The position numbers and the translations under genes were made by a program. A stretch of DNA of 64,000 bases from the NCBI GenBank assembly GCA_963970005.1, contig CAXAMN010001447.1, positions 239,640-303,639 of the forward strand. The letters are read 5' to 3'. Shown here one piece after another: positions 44,813 to 55,860 of the stretch (positions within the stretch are counted from its first letter, which is position 1; each line of letters starts with the position of its first letter). This stretch comes from Durusdinium trenchii (Eukaryota; Sar; Dinophyceae; Suessiales; Symbiodiniaceae). The notes beneath the pieces are model-generated. The model was not told where the DNA came from. It was given only the letters and a program-made list of their open reading frames with translations, and ran no database searches.

Positions 44813-46960
44813 CTAATTACATCCCATTCTCATGACATCTGCTCTTTCTGGTTTTGTCATGCTGGCCTTCACCTCGTCGCCTTCCTCTGCCGCATGTTCC
44901 TCTTCTTCTTCTGCAAGATCCACTGCCCTTTGCCCTTCAAAGTCAACAGCAGCTCGGTTTGCTCCATGTCGCAGCAGCAGCTCAACCATCCAAGCATGTC
45001 CACATTGAGCTGCCAGGTGTAGGGGGGTACACATCTCATTCGGCTCCGTTTGGTTGGCGTCGGCCTGCTTCTCCAGCAACACTTGTGCAACCTCTCGAAA
45101 ATAATCTTCAGCCGCCACGTGCAAAGCAGTGTAGCCATTGACATACTCATCTTGGAGGGTTTCATCTGGTCTCTGCCCCCGCTCTAGCACCCAGCGGACA
45201 GCATTCACATCACCAGCAGAAGCAGAGGTAAGCAACTCTTGGAGATATTCGTTGTTGGAGACCACTTCCAAATTCAGCCACACATTTACATCAGTTTCAC
45301 CCACAAGATTCATAAGGTGTTGGTTGCTGATGATTGCCTGTAGGAAATGGGAACTCATCGGCAGAAGGTCGAACTTCCAAGCGAAGCAAGTTGCAGAGGT
45401 CTCTAGGAAATGCATCAACAGTTCCCTTTCCATCTGGACAGGATGCAATGCGAGCCTGTATGCATGTGGCCTCATGTCCTCCAAGCCATCCAAGCCATTG
45501 TGGATTAGAACAAACAGCTCTCCTGGGGCACGAACTTCTTCTGCCCAAGTCTGCAACAGCAGCTTGCCACTCTTGGCGCAATAAACACGCACTGTCCTCA
45601 ATGCTCGCAACACCTCCAAGACTTCTGCACGCTGCTCCTTCCTTAGCACCAGCGATGTATCTGCATTCAATTCTACCAGGTGGCGCAAAGTTCGCTCAAG
45701 ATAGCCAGGTGAGCAAGTAATATGGACTGACCCATCTGGCCGAATGCCCCTTGATGTCCAGTCACAACGATCGCCTCCATCTCTGTCTTGAACTTTTATT
45801 GTGGTCACTTCCAATACTGTAGATAGGTTCGGCTCTGCCCGATGCTCCATCAGAAGTTGCAGGATTTCGGAGTTCCATTTGTAGTGCACAAGCGGCACTG
45901 TTGGTATCACGTTTGGGTCAGCCCGATTTTCCAAGTACTGCTTCACCAAATCCACCCGTGACTTTTCGATTGCAAGCTTCAGTGGGTGTTCTTTAATACT
46001 AGAATAGTTTGGGTCAGCAAGTGCCCGGAGAAGCAAAGGTGTCAGGTTTGGAGTGTTCTCCTGAAGTCGAAGTGCCTGGAGAAGCAGAGGTGTCAGGGTT
46101 GGAGGGGTCTCAAGTGCCTGCTGAAGTCCCTGGAGAAACGAGTTCCACTCGCCTGTCTTCTGCGCAAGGGTCAGAGGGGTGCGCCCGAGGTGATCAATGA
46201 CATTCGGATTAACTTTCTGCGCCAAAAGAGCCTCAGCAATCTCAAGCCTGTCATTCTCGATGGCCCACGCCAGTGGGCTTCTGCCACTCTTGTCGCCCAC
46301 GTTGGGGTCGGCGTGCTGTCTCAAAAGCAAGGCAGCCAATTTCAGGGTTCCTCTGTCACACACACAAAAGAACGGCGAGAGACCACTGTCATCCATGATA
46401 CAGGGGTCGGCCAAACGATCCAAAAGAAGCTGAACCAACTCCGAGTGGCCCTGGTCGCATGCACATCTCAATGGCGCAAGCCCATTTCGATCAATTCGGT
46501 TTGGGTCAGCTTGCCAGGTCAGCAGTAGACGCGCCATCTCTAAGAGACCTTCCTGACACGTCCGTGTCAATGGAGTCCACCAGCGACTTTCACTAGAAGT
46601 TCGTTGTGTCCCCCAAGGTAGGGCGGATGATGAGCGCGTATTTGATACATTGGGATCTGCACGTTGTCTTAGAAGAATGGACACCAACTCCAAATGACCT
46701 TTGTAGCATGCGCAATACAATGGAGAACGCCCAGAACTGTCAATGAAGCCTGGGTCAGCACGGAAATGCAAAAGAAGCCTCACTAATTCCAAATGGCCTT
46801 TATCACAGCCTTGCCTCAACAGTGAGCTCCCACTTTCATCGGCATGGTTCGGGTCAGCTCGCTGCTTCAAAAGAATGTCCACGCTATTGATCTGGCCTTC
46901 TTCGCATGCTTCTCTCAGCGCATCTTGCTGTTTTCCCGCACCCGGCACCAGCTCATCCAT
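44813..46960 (-). CDS. ankyrin-repeat protein, intronless
   Basis: 715 codons from an ATG at 46958-46960 to a stop at 44813-44815. The N-terminal third (about residues 10-260) is a row of ankyrin repeats, each with the GHLELVRLLL / RADPN core. An irregular insertion (NTRSSSALPWGTQRTSS) follows the third. Residues about 290-330 contain a 17-residue duplication (TPPTLTPLLLQAL / TPNLTPLLLRAL). A middle region (about 430-580) has no repeat and is not recognised. Three more ankyrin repeats (about 583-683) precede an acidic EEEEEHAAEEGDE tail. Ankyrin repeats bind other proteins; no enzyme domain is seen, so the partner is unknown. It has no transmembrane or signal segment. The single long exon contrasts with the split genes around it and would fit a retrocopy, but no spliced-leader relic or poly-A was found. 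Confidence 0.92.
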   Translation of the reverse strand: MDELVPGAGKQQDALREACEEGQINSVDILLKQRADPNHADESGSSLLRQGCDKGHLELVRLLLHFRADPGFIDSSGRSPLYCACYKGHLELVSILLRQRADPNVSNTRSSSALPWGTQRTSSESRWWTPLTRTCQEGLLEMARLLLTWQADPNRIDRNGLAPLRCACDQGHSELVQLLLDRLADPCIMDDSGLSPFFCVCDRGTLKLAALLLRQHADPNVGDKSGRSPLAWAIENDRLEIAEALLAQKVNPNVIDHLGRTPLTLAQKTGEWNSFLQGLQQALETPPTLTPLLLQALRLQENTPNLTPLLLRALADPNYSSIKEHPLKLAIEKSRVDLVKQYLENRADPNVIPTVPLVHYKWNSEILQLLMEHRAEPNLSTVLEVTTIKVQDRDGGDRCDWTSRGIRPDGSVHITCSPGYLERTLRHLVELNADTSLVLRKEQRAEVLEVLRALRTVRVYCAKSGKLLLQTWAEEVRAPGELFVLIHNGLDGLEDMRPHAYRLALHPVQMERELLMHFLETSATCFAWKFDLLPMSSHFLQAIISNQHLMNLVGETDVNVWLNLEVVSNNEYLQELLTSASAGDVNAVRWVLERGQRPDETLQDEYVNGYTALHVAAEDYFREVAQVLLEKQADANQTEPNEMCTPLHLAAQCGHAWMVELLLRHGANRAAVDFEGQRAVDLAEEEEEHAAEEGDEVKASMTKPERADVMRMGCN
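46021..46112 (-). repeat. 51-bp tandem duplication inside the ankyrin gene
   Basis: gtgcccggagaagcaaaggt (46021) and gtgcctggagaagcagaggt (46072) begin two copies with period 51 bp; the frame is kept. Confidence 0.85.
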
Positions 46961-49329
46961 GCAGCTTTGGTGACGTGCTGCTACTTGCCCCTTTGGGTTG
47001 GGGGATGTGCTTGCTTGCTAGATCAAATGCGGGAACTTAAGATCCATCTTGCTGCTTTCCACTATTAATGGTTGAATCAAGTCAGTAGTCAAGGGCAAAG
47101 GAATCCAATGCATGAATGTTAAATTGTGCTTCCACCATACGCTAAGGCTGTTTAGAGTCACGCATCCTCTTTGTTGCGATTGCAACAACGAACGTAAAGG
47201 TTCAACAGACCTAGCCATCACAAATGGAAAAGGTGTGAGCTGCATGCCAAGTTAATGACTAGAACATTCAGCCTTCTCTCCACATTGACATCCTGTTTGA
47301 AATGCATCTGAACAATGACGGCAAAAGAAGGCAAGCGGGTTCATCAGGAGTAGAGCTTGTATCAGAATCTCTTTTCCCCCGCGGACGCACTCAGACAACG
47401 TGGACGGGAAATAGGTTCGTAGCAGGTCAGGGGCGGACCTTTGCTCTTGACTCTGAGGGATCGGATTGACTCTGGGAGGTTCAGTCGTCCCGAAACCCAC
47501 CGGTCTGACGAGGTGATCCGAAACCCACCGGTGTTGGAGACCACCCGCAGCCTGCAGCCGCGGGCAAAACGGATCCGTGGAGGAGTGCGCTTGATCCAAC
47601 ACAATCGTGGTGATGATCCTCTGGATGGTTTTGGTTGACCAAACTCTTGTTTGGTTCCTGAGAGTGGGATGAGACACTCGGTTCGAGGACTCATGCTCAG
47701 TCGTATCATACTCATAGTATCAAACAATTAATATGAAACACAAGGCTTGTTAACTTGTTATTTTTGTTATTGATGTATACTGATGCTTTGGGTTCGGTTT
47801 GCTTGCATCATCCGTTTCACACCTTTTCACACCATCTCCGTCGCTAGAGCAGTCCAATCTGCTTCAATCTAGCCGGAGCATCCACTATCTTCCACTCATG
47901 GCAACATTATCCACAGTAACTTCCCTGTCCATCTAGTAGTTGATTATTTAAAGACAAACGACTGTAACGAAGGAAACGTGCTGATGGTAAACTGAAAACC
48001 TCCTCAAGCAGCAGCATTCTACGTGTTACAGGTATAACGTATCACTGAGGTGTCGAGGACTCCAATTCAGATACCCTCGGATTCCAACACCAGCTAGGTT
48101 TTTGAAGATGAGATATTTCGCCCTGCATGGGGTCTTTTCGAACAAGGCCTGGGACTGAGTACGTGAATGGTGGAGGAAGCTGTCGCTACTAGGATGAAGG
48201 CCGCTCTTAGGTTGGAGGCCATTACATACTACTAGTAACAAGAAGCTACACACGGTGGAGGCCATCGCTGCCAGAGCGAGGGGTCGTGTTGCCCTCGTCC
48301 GGTTCATGCTTCGCTATGACCGGTTCCCGGCCATGCATGGGGTAGATGATGGGACGCGGGTGTTCGCCGGTCAAAAAGCGAAAGAAAGACGCAGTCAGTT
48401 CAGAACTGAGTCAGGTTACTCAGTGGAACTCAACGAGTCACCGGGCCCAGGCCGGAAGACTGGCAGTGTTAGACTCAGTAGGAGACCCTTCAGTTAAACC
48501 CCTGAAAGTAAGAAGATGCATGGACGTGACGAAACCCGTTGCTTGGGTGTCTCCCTTACCACACACCAACTACAGGAGCTCCTAGCAGCTGCTACAGGAA
48601 CTCCTGTGCCACCAAGCTGAGGCCCCGCACATGAGTAATGCTGAAATCTGCTTCGAAGCAGCCGATGTGAGTGAAACGAGACCTGACGACCGCCGCAGGG
48701 ACCGCCGCAGGACTGGGTGGACAGCGCGGACTGCGATCGGCGAGACAGGTGCCACCTCTGAACAATGAAACCAGTGACCTGGCTGGACCAGTCTCACAAC
48801 CAGGTGGCACCTCTCAAACAGCACACGAAAGCAGTGCTAATACCAAAAAGGTCGCTTTTTGGATGGAAGAAGGCACCAAGACTGAGACGTTCGAGCCCTC
48901 CCAAGGTTGGACTTAAACTGATGACCTCAACGGCGTTTCAAACACACACGTCAAACAGCGGTGGAACGCGAATCTCAGTGGTTACCAGCATAGACTCTAA
49001 AGTCAATTCATCTGCCAAATGGTTAAGGGTCTGGATGTGTCTTGCGACTTTCTTAACCCGGAAGAAAGGTGTGCCCTGTTTGTCCTAAGTGCTGCAAGAG
49101 GGCCTGTGGTGGACATCGTGGATTGATGCCCACCAGTGAGAAGGACTCAGCCATGCAAGCATGAGCCACCCAACAAAGCCAGCGCCACCACGCGCAGGAA
49201 AACAACACCAAACGCGGCTTCTGCAAGTGTGTGGCCATGAGGGGCTGTGGCTTGGCGGTGGAGGGAAAAGAGCCGACCACCAGCTGGTGGGCCTCTTCTT
49301 TTAACTTAGTTTTCTTTCATTAATGTATA
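46961..49329. other. stretch upstream of the ankyrin gene
   Basis: The 300 bp next to the ankyrin start have no recognisable promoter. A minus frame at 47252-47677 ends in a Cys/His-rich segment (FCRHCSDAFQTGCQCGEKAE) that may be a small zinc-binding tail, with ccgaaacccaccggt duplicated at 47494 and 47518. The remainder is non-coding. Confidence 0.35.
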
Positions 49330-49419
49330 GGACCAGTCGCCTAATGGGTAAGGCGTTGCGAACTCTGCCATTCAGCAGATGCAAGCATCTTGATGGAGGT
49401 TCGACTCCTCCCTGGCCCG
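49330..49419 (+). tRNA. tRNA-like gene, isotype unresolved
   Basis: The T arm is perfect (GGAGG-TTCGACT-CCTCC), giving an exact B box. The D arm is GCCT-AATGGGTA-AGGC with a good A box. The acceptor strands pair 6 of 7 (one A-C mismatch). GATGC-AA-GCATC before the T arm looks like a long class II variable arm. The anticodon arm does not fold normally: TTGCG can pair with TGCAA across 19 bases that contain their own TCTGC/GCAGA stem. Readings include an intron-containing tRNA, an unusual class II tRNA with loop CATTCA, or a tRNA pseudogene/SINE head. There is no T-run terminator at once downstream. Confidence 0.55.
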
Positions 49420-51858
49420 TATTTCATTATGATCAGAAACGGTTCCGCTGGTTTTTGAAATCCACCCCAAATGTTTGCTGAGATCTTTTCAAAGCCAATG
49501 AGCGACTGTTTCAGTTCGTTGTCGCTGCTCGTGCGCGACTTATTGGGCGGGGTGCGCGAATCATGACGAGTCTGTTTCCACGACGCAATTTTGTCCAACT
49601 AGTGTGAGGAGAAATGATTCCATCGCTGGAACTCACTGTGCTCACTCGTCAGGGGCCAACATGGTTCACATGGTCGACTGGGCTGGCTTGAGGATAGCTT
49701 CAAAAGAAATCACCCGTGCGCGCGGCCGGTGTGATGAGGATGGATGCACTTACCCTTTTTGACCGGCTGAAGTGAAAGGACATTCCTAGACTCGGGTCAC
49801 CTCGAAGTGGAAGAAGCCGCAGCCCGAGGCCCCCAAGCAGTTCCATAGAGGTCAGGAACTGACCTCATGAACCACTGGAGTTGGTCAGACCAAAACACTA
49901 TACTTGAGGGAAGGTCAAGTCAACTAGGCTTGGACCTGGGTCACACTGGACCAAAAGAAAGCAACCCGAACCCTCCCCACCAAACGGACACCCGACACCA
50001 ACAAACCAACGAGACGACCGCCACGACGGCAACGAAGCACGCCGCACGCCGATGCCGGTGCCGGTCTTTTTGGGCCGCCGGACATATTTACAGAGGAGTC
50101 CACCCCCGCCACGTAGCCATCGCGCGTCAGAGCTGAGAGAGCAGCGGAGCGGGAGGAAGAGCGAGCGGGTATGAGGGAAAAGAGACGTTGGAGGCGAGAA
50201 GGATTTCAACTGTTTGGGATCCTCCAACAAACATGGATGAGCAGGTATGGTTGGGAGGCTTCATGTAGACTCTGGAATTCAATTCAACCACCCTGCATAT
50301 GAAGACATGTTGCAACCCAAATCGGGGGGATTTGCATGATTTAAGAGTCTACCGTATACTTAGTCTACTATCATTATCTACCTTAACTCTTCCGTGCTTG
50401 TTCCTGTTTCGGAATCCTTTCCTTTGAGAAAAGGGCGATGCCAAGGGACATGGCCTTTCTTTGAGGACCAGAACACCTCTCCGCGCGGAGTCGGGCGACT
50501 CTGACCGAGCGAGCGACCGAGCGGTTCGTTCAGGGCCGACCGGGCGTGGGACCTGTCTGCAGAACATCAAAGCGCCCCAAAAAAGGAGGCCAACATCAAC
50601 CATCCGTTGGCCAACGGAAAGAAACACGAAAAGTAAAAGAACCTCCAAAAGGCCAAGCTGTTTCGTCACTTTTCGTTCCTTTGAGGAGAACTCTTTCGCG
50701 GTCCGAACCTTCCGTCTTGGGCAGCACCGCAAGAGGCGGTTTTGAGAGGGAAAGGCTTCGTGGGAGCCAATCGAAATGCTTATGTGTTCATCGAACGGGT
50801 GTGGAAAGGCCTCTGAATTCTTGGTCCTTGACCCTGTACGGATACGTATACGGATGCTTTCTGGATGGCCTGGTATCTGTGCGTTCAAGGTAGTTAACTA
50901 GCTGAACCTCCCGGAAGCACCACCCTGAAAGAACCACGAACCACTTCCATCGCCAACTCCCTGGCTTCCCAACATAACAAATCTTTCTAACGTGATGAAC
51001 GGTGGCGACCTGGGAGAGTGGCGACCGAACCGTCTCATCCTCCGCCCAGGAAGATGAAAAGCGAGCGGCAATGCTTCTTCCAATCCACTGGAGGCTGCGG
51101 CTCCTCAACTCATGCAAATGCATGCGACAGAATGCTTGAGTTTGGTGGCAATAATGTCGCTTTGGGAATTTTAGAGGGTCCGTGTGGCACCGCACTATGT
51201 ACCTACTGGTTGTACACTTGAGGGTATCCCCACTCTTAGCCAACCAACTAACCAACACTTAGTTAGGAACAGGCCATCGATGCATTCGGTGGCTCTGTGC
51301 CGTCAAATTAGAGTCATTAACGAAGTTCCGCAGGGAGGATGATCGAGGGGTGGAGGGGTGGGGCGATGCCGGAATGAGGAACCAGTTGTATACCGACTCT
51401 TCGTTGATGCCAAACCATAAAGTTCATATTCATCATATTCCACGCTCCAAATCCACAAGATCCGGTGACGATCCTGGAATAACTACAGATCTAGGAAGGG
51501 GATTCAGGCGTTACTTACGAAGTCTTACGAAGCAAGCATAGCGGTATATCTTCTCTAGGTTCGGGTACGTCCCAAAAAGGGTATGAAGCAGTTTACCCTG
51601 CCAAGGTGGAGCTGCCTCTTATCTTCGAAACGAACCCATATATGCGGCTGATGGGAAAGAAGAACTCACACCAGCTAAGAAGCCGTACACACGTGCGTCA
51701 TCGGGCGTCCACTGCACATACAATTCAGCTTCCCATGATTCACAGGTGGAGATTTTTGGTCGATCCAGTGTATTTGCCCCACACACCAACATCTGAAGGG
51801 TCAAAGTGGGTCCCGTTTCTGGCCATTCTGGTCACGTAGCTTGGATCCCTTTCCTCAC
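49420..51858. other. stretch with weak exon islands only
   Basis: GC-rich islands at 49985-50110 (minus: LLCKYVRRPKKTGTGIGVRR) and 50460-50560 (minus: GPERTARSLARSESPDSARR before GTGTTC) may be exons. Otherwise nothing is supported. Confidence 0.35.
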
Positions 51859-52028
51859 CGCTCATCCTCCTCCACCGCTCGTACCGCACCGCGTCGCCGC
51901 GCGCGCGCGCGCGCTTGTCCGGGCGCCCCGGGCCCAGCGATCGCGGAGGCCATTGTAGCCATAGTTGGGGCGGCTCTCGATGGAGTCGACGTTGAACTGC
52001 CCGTGGCCCAGGTGAGGCAAACCAAGAC
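51859..52028 (-). CDS. candidate exon containing a (CG)n tract
   Basis: Acceptor ttcttctccag, donor GAGCG|GTGAGG. The first part reads HGQFNVDSIESRPNYGYNGL then RDRWARG. At 51899-51914 the minus strand has a run of CG dinucleotides coding ARARAR. After it the best frame (GDAVRYERWRRMSG) is a different one from that before it, so the tract length appears to have changed the frame. Family not recognised. Confidence 0.55.
51899..51914. repeat. (CG)n dinucleotide tract inside an exon
   Basis: Eight GC units in a row, unusual in coding DNA. Confidence 0.9.
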
Positions 52029-52569
52029 CTGGAGAAGAAGGAACACGCAAGGTCTCCGCGCGGAGACGGCGGCTTCCGAGCCAGCGGAGAGGAGCTGACG
52101 GAGAGGTTTTTGGCATCTCTTTTCGGAGGGTTCTTGAGGCGTCTTGAGATGTTGTTCAAGAAGATTTGGGAACAAATGCAAGGGGTCCGATGGCATGGGC
52201 ATCCAATCATCTCGAAGAACATGCTATGCCTTTCTTGCAGAAGGTGTCTTGGTCAGGGTTGCAGCACCATCCCACAAGCACTCCACAAAGATTATCACAG
52301 CCCCTTAGGTATACAGAGTTGATTACCCTGTATCTTCACCGCTTTGAAGGCTAGAGGGGAATGCAGCAAGGTTATTAAGACTTTTGACACTTAAAATCTC
52401 ATTTAAGCAACAGCCTTGCTGCATTCCCTTTGGTGACATGTTCAGCAAGGTTGGTGATCATTAAGCCTTTGAACATGTCACCAGTATGAAATCAAACCAG
52501 ATGCAGAGCCGACCCGAAGGCTTCACCAGTGTCCCGACGCACTCAAGAATCACGGAATCACGAGTTGCC

Positions 52570-52752
52570 CCTTACCAGGGGCCCCACGAACCATCAAAGA
52601 CCTGGGTTTTCCCTAGCAAACAACATGGTTTTTGTAGGTGAAAACCTTTCCCTATGGGGAAGGACGTGGAGGTGCGTTCAGACCGGAGCGCAAGTTGTGT
52701 GTGTAGGTGAAAACCTTTGTTTTCATGGTTTGGTTCGGTCCCCTGGTAGTTA
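52570..52752 (-). mobile_element. inverted-repeat element, family 6, longer copy
   Basis: taccaggggccccacgaacc at the left, ggtttggttcggtcccctgg at the right: reverse orientation to 36224-36335, with the gtaggtgaaaacctttg segment present twice (52636 and 52704). Confidence 0.65.
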
Positions 52753-52954
52753 GACGAACCTTGTGACTTCGGATTGGTGGGTTTGAGATTGGGCTCGGAA
52801 GATGCTTCGTTCACGCGCCGCGTGCCACGTCCATCTTCAGCTGACGCCAAAAGCACACGAAAGCGTCCGCTGAAGCACCGAACGCCACCGTTGACGCACC
52901 GCACCACGCCAGCACGACGGACGACCGATGGTTTTTGTTTTGCGGTTGAAGCAC

Positions 52955-52992
52955 CTGCAAGGACGAAGAGGAGCCTTGACCCCAAGGCTCTC
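52955..52992 (-). CDS. candidate 38-bp internal exon
   Basis: Acceptor gtccgcgccag, frame ESLGVKAPLRPC, donor TGCAG|GTGCTT. Both splice sites are good, but it is very short. Confidence 0.35.
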
Positions 52993-54116
52993 CTGGCGCG
53001 GACGTGAGCACGGCGTCCAGTGAGAGGCAGAACGGGAGTCGAGAGGCAGAATGGGTTGAAGCTTCGGTGCAGCTGGGTGGACCAGATCCTTATGGGGAGG
53101 GAAAAATTGTGGAAATTGGAAGGGGACGGTCCTGTTTCAGCTATGTAGTACATGTGTTCTTTTTTGAACACCGGACATTTCGTTGGAACACGGGAACCCG
53201 CGTTTTTGGACTCTGGCCCTGTTTTCTTCTAACCCATGAGCAGGCCCCCTTAAAAGGGATTTAGCAAACCTTCTCGAACGGTTTAGACATGTTTCACGTC
53301 TGCACAGGTTTCCGCTGTTTGGCTCGCCACTTCCGGCGAAAGAATCGAAAAAGGATTCTCCAATAAATCAACGTGTGCAATGACATCAAGCAAAGGTTTC
53401 AGAAAATCAATCAACCATATGGTCAAATCAACGCCATGTCCCACACGATGGCCGTTGTCACAATGTTTTTAAACACCTTGTTGCCACTTGCGAGTCTTCT
53501 GTGAGTACCCCAAGGGTCTCTACTGCCCTGGGGATGCGGTGCTTGTAGCTCAAACACGGGCTCTGAGATGGGGGGTGTGTGTGGGGTCTCAAGGTCCTAG
53601 GTTTTGAGGGACCAAGGGATGTTTGGGCTGTTTGGAGCGTCTGGGCATGAAACCTGTTTGTAGCACCTTCGTCGCAAAAGCGCGCCGGTCGTGCGGCAGT
53701 CATCAAACGCCAACAACTGTCAGCGCTGAGTCCGTCGTCCAACCAAGTCACAGTGATCGATTTTCTTTTTAAAAAAATATATCGCCATTCAATGTACCTT
53801 TGTGACCCCTCTGAGCTGCTTCTCCTCAAACTTCAATGGAAAGACCAGCTCAGTTTGAAGTGTAAACAAAGTGTAAACAACATGCCAAACAACACCAACT
53901 CGTGGTCCAATGTGGGTCAAGCTCAAAAGGGCATCGCTGCAAAAGACACCTACAAAAAGGCATCGCTTCATGTTCTCATCTTTTAGAAATTGAAGCCAAC
54001 CGAACCAAAAGGATGTACATGTTTGGTACTATCAGGATGCAATTGCTCAACCTGCTCAACCCTTTGACTGCTCACGAGTCCAACGAAGGCCCCGCGGCGC
54101 CTGTGACTTTGCATAC
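52993..54116. other. stretch without supported genes
   Basis: Includes the family-4 element at 53571-53646. No coding island with splice sites was found. Confidence 0.4.
53571..53646 (+). mobile_element. inverted-repeat element, family 4
   Basis: gtgtgtggggtctcaaggtc, ttttgagggaccaaggg and tttggagcgtctgggc match 17697 and 44391. Confidence 0.6.
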
Positions 54117-54238
54117 CTGGCCACGGGTAGCCCCCGTGGTGAATTGGACGACGACGCATGCTTCGTGAAGCGTCGTCGACGCTTAGAGCGTACAGCGTCC
54201 GAAACAGGAAGGTGTTCGCCACTTCGACGCGCCGGTGG
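54117..54238 (-). CDS. candidate internal exon, unknown protein
   Basis: Acceptor ccggaaaaag, donor GGCCAG|GTATGC. Reads HRRVEVANTFLFRTLYALSV then DDASRSMRRRPIHHGGYPWP. Among the better exons; family unknown. Confidence 0.55.
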
Positions 54239-55207
54239 CTTTTTCCGGATACAACCAATGGGTTCAACGTAGGTTCAAAAGTTGGTTATTCAGATCATCA
54301 TGGTTTCTGCATGGTTCTCCCGACACTCACACTCATACAAATCACACATTACGACTGGTGAACGCTCCAAACCACCATGGCAACGGACTCGCACCATCCA
54401 CGGACCAGGCCGTGGAAATGGCGAACTCAGGTGAAGGCACAGCTTCCCAGCACCACCCTGCTGATTGGATGGTTCTTGGATGCGTCTCACAAAGGATTCG
54501 TGGGGTCTAGGGGGGGGTCTATGAACTTCTAGAAACCACTCGAATTGGGTGGTGTCACACACCGCAGCTAGGAGTGTAGACATAGGACGTCACCCCTGGG
54601 GTCGTTTGTTCTTCGTTGTCCAGTAGTCCCTACCAGTGCAAATACCGGGCCAAGGAGAGTGTGCCACAAATTGCAGGTCGGTCCGTAGCTTCAGACCGAA
54701 CTTCTTGTTGAGTGGGGTGTCCCCAATTCCCATAAATGGTTGCTATGTGATCCACGTACTTCCTGGGTAGGCTCAAACATCAAAGAGCCTAGGCCTGGGT
54801 CAGAAGAAACGGCCCAACATTTCCACACAGGACTCCACCCGGTGGATCCATTTTGGTCCGCCTTCTCCCATCCTTCCGTCCCAAAAGTCCTTGCCTTGGG
54901 CTCTAGCTGGTCAGTTCCTGGTTTCGTCCACCATTGGGCCCCGAGGCAAATGTTGGGATGTGCTCCGCCCATTCTAAGCACCAAGCGCGTCTGGGTCGCC
55001 CCCACGTGCAGTACCGGTGGCTCAAAGTGCCATCTGCCACCTGACCAGGCGTATACGAGTGCATCAAATATGTCAAGGAAACGATGTGAAAAGCCTTGAC
55101 AAATTTGACTGTCAAAGGGGCATTCAAACATGTGTGTGTTTTATTTATTGTTATTATTATTGTTTATTAAATCCCCCTTTTGCAGTGCGTCTTAAGGCCA
55201 ATATACA

Positions 55208-55285
55208 TCATAGCCACCGGTCTACAAAAACGGGTTGGTTATCTGCTCCTAGTACAACCACCGCTGTGTGCGGCGTGCCGCCGAA
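55208..55285 (-). CDS. candidate terminal exon (gene 3' end)
   Basis: Acceptor catccccccaag, 25 codons in phase 0 (FGGTPHTAVVVLGADNQPVF then VDRWL), TGA at 55208-55210. The compact hydrophobic beta pattern looks like a real C-terminus. Confidence 0.55.
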   Translation of the reverse strand, partial: FGGTPHTAVVVLGADNQPVFVDRWL

Positions 55286-55777
55286 CTTGGGGGGATGTCC
55301 GGAACGTCTGCCGTTTGGACACCGGTCTTGACACCACCACAACGGCACCGCCAAAGCCCAAACGGCACCACCGCGCTGCTCGGTCATCCGATGCCTTTCG
55401 GAAAGCATCTCTGCCCTGCCGGGGGGTGAAGCACTGCCTTTGGGGCGAAACCAACGATTCTCCACCACTTGCCCCGAAGGTGGAGGGGAATTTGAAGCAC
55501 CCGACGTATCCCGACGTTGCCGCTCGGTCGCGAACAACGCCGCTCGGCCGCGAGAAAAACTCGTGGGTTTCAAATGCTTTGCACGGTTCCGGTTTCAAAT
55601 CACATATTCGGTTGGAGGCTATCGGTCTCTTAAGACCCACCAGGTGCAAGGGTCTGGTCTCCCAAAGGCTCATGGACGTAACATGTTTTAACCCATATAT
55701 ACCAGCTGCTTCCGTTCGGGGTGACCTGGCTGGACCGGCCGCTACCCTGCTTAATTGTAGGTCACCAGGTCCAGGAC

Positions 55778-55860
55778 GGGTCCCAGGTCCAGGAAGCGAC
55801 GCGCACGTCTTTCGCTCGGCGTTTGGGACACGAAGCGAAGCGACGGCGTCACCGCCGTGG
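55778..55860 (-). CDS. candidate internal exon, unknown protein
   Basis: Acceptor tcacttggcag, frame TAVTPSLRFVSQTPSERRAR then RFLDLGP, donor-like GTCCTGG. Upstream on the minus strand of the terminal exon at 55208. Confidence 0.45.

Noticed and set aside
46961-47300. Spliced-leader relic upstream of the ankyrin gene
   Set aside because: No sequence resembling the dinoflagellate spliced leader was found on the minus strand upstream of the start.
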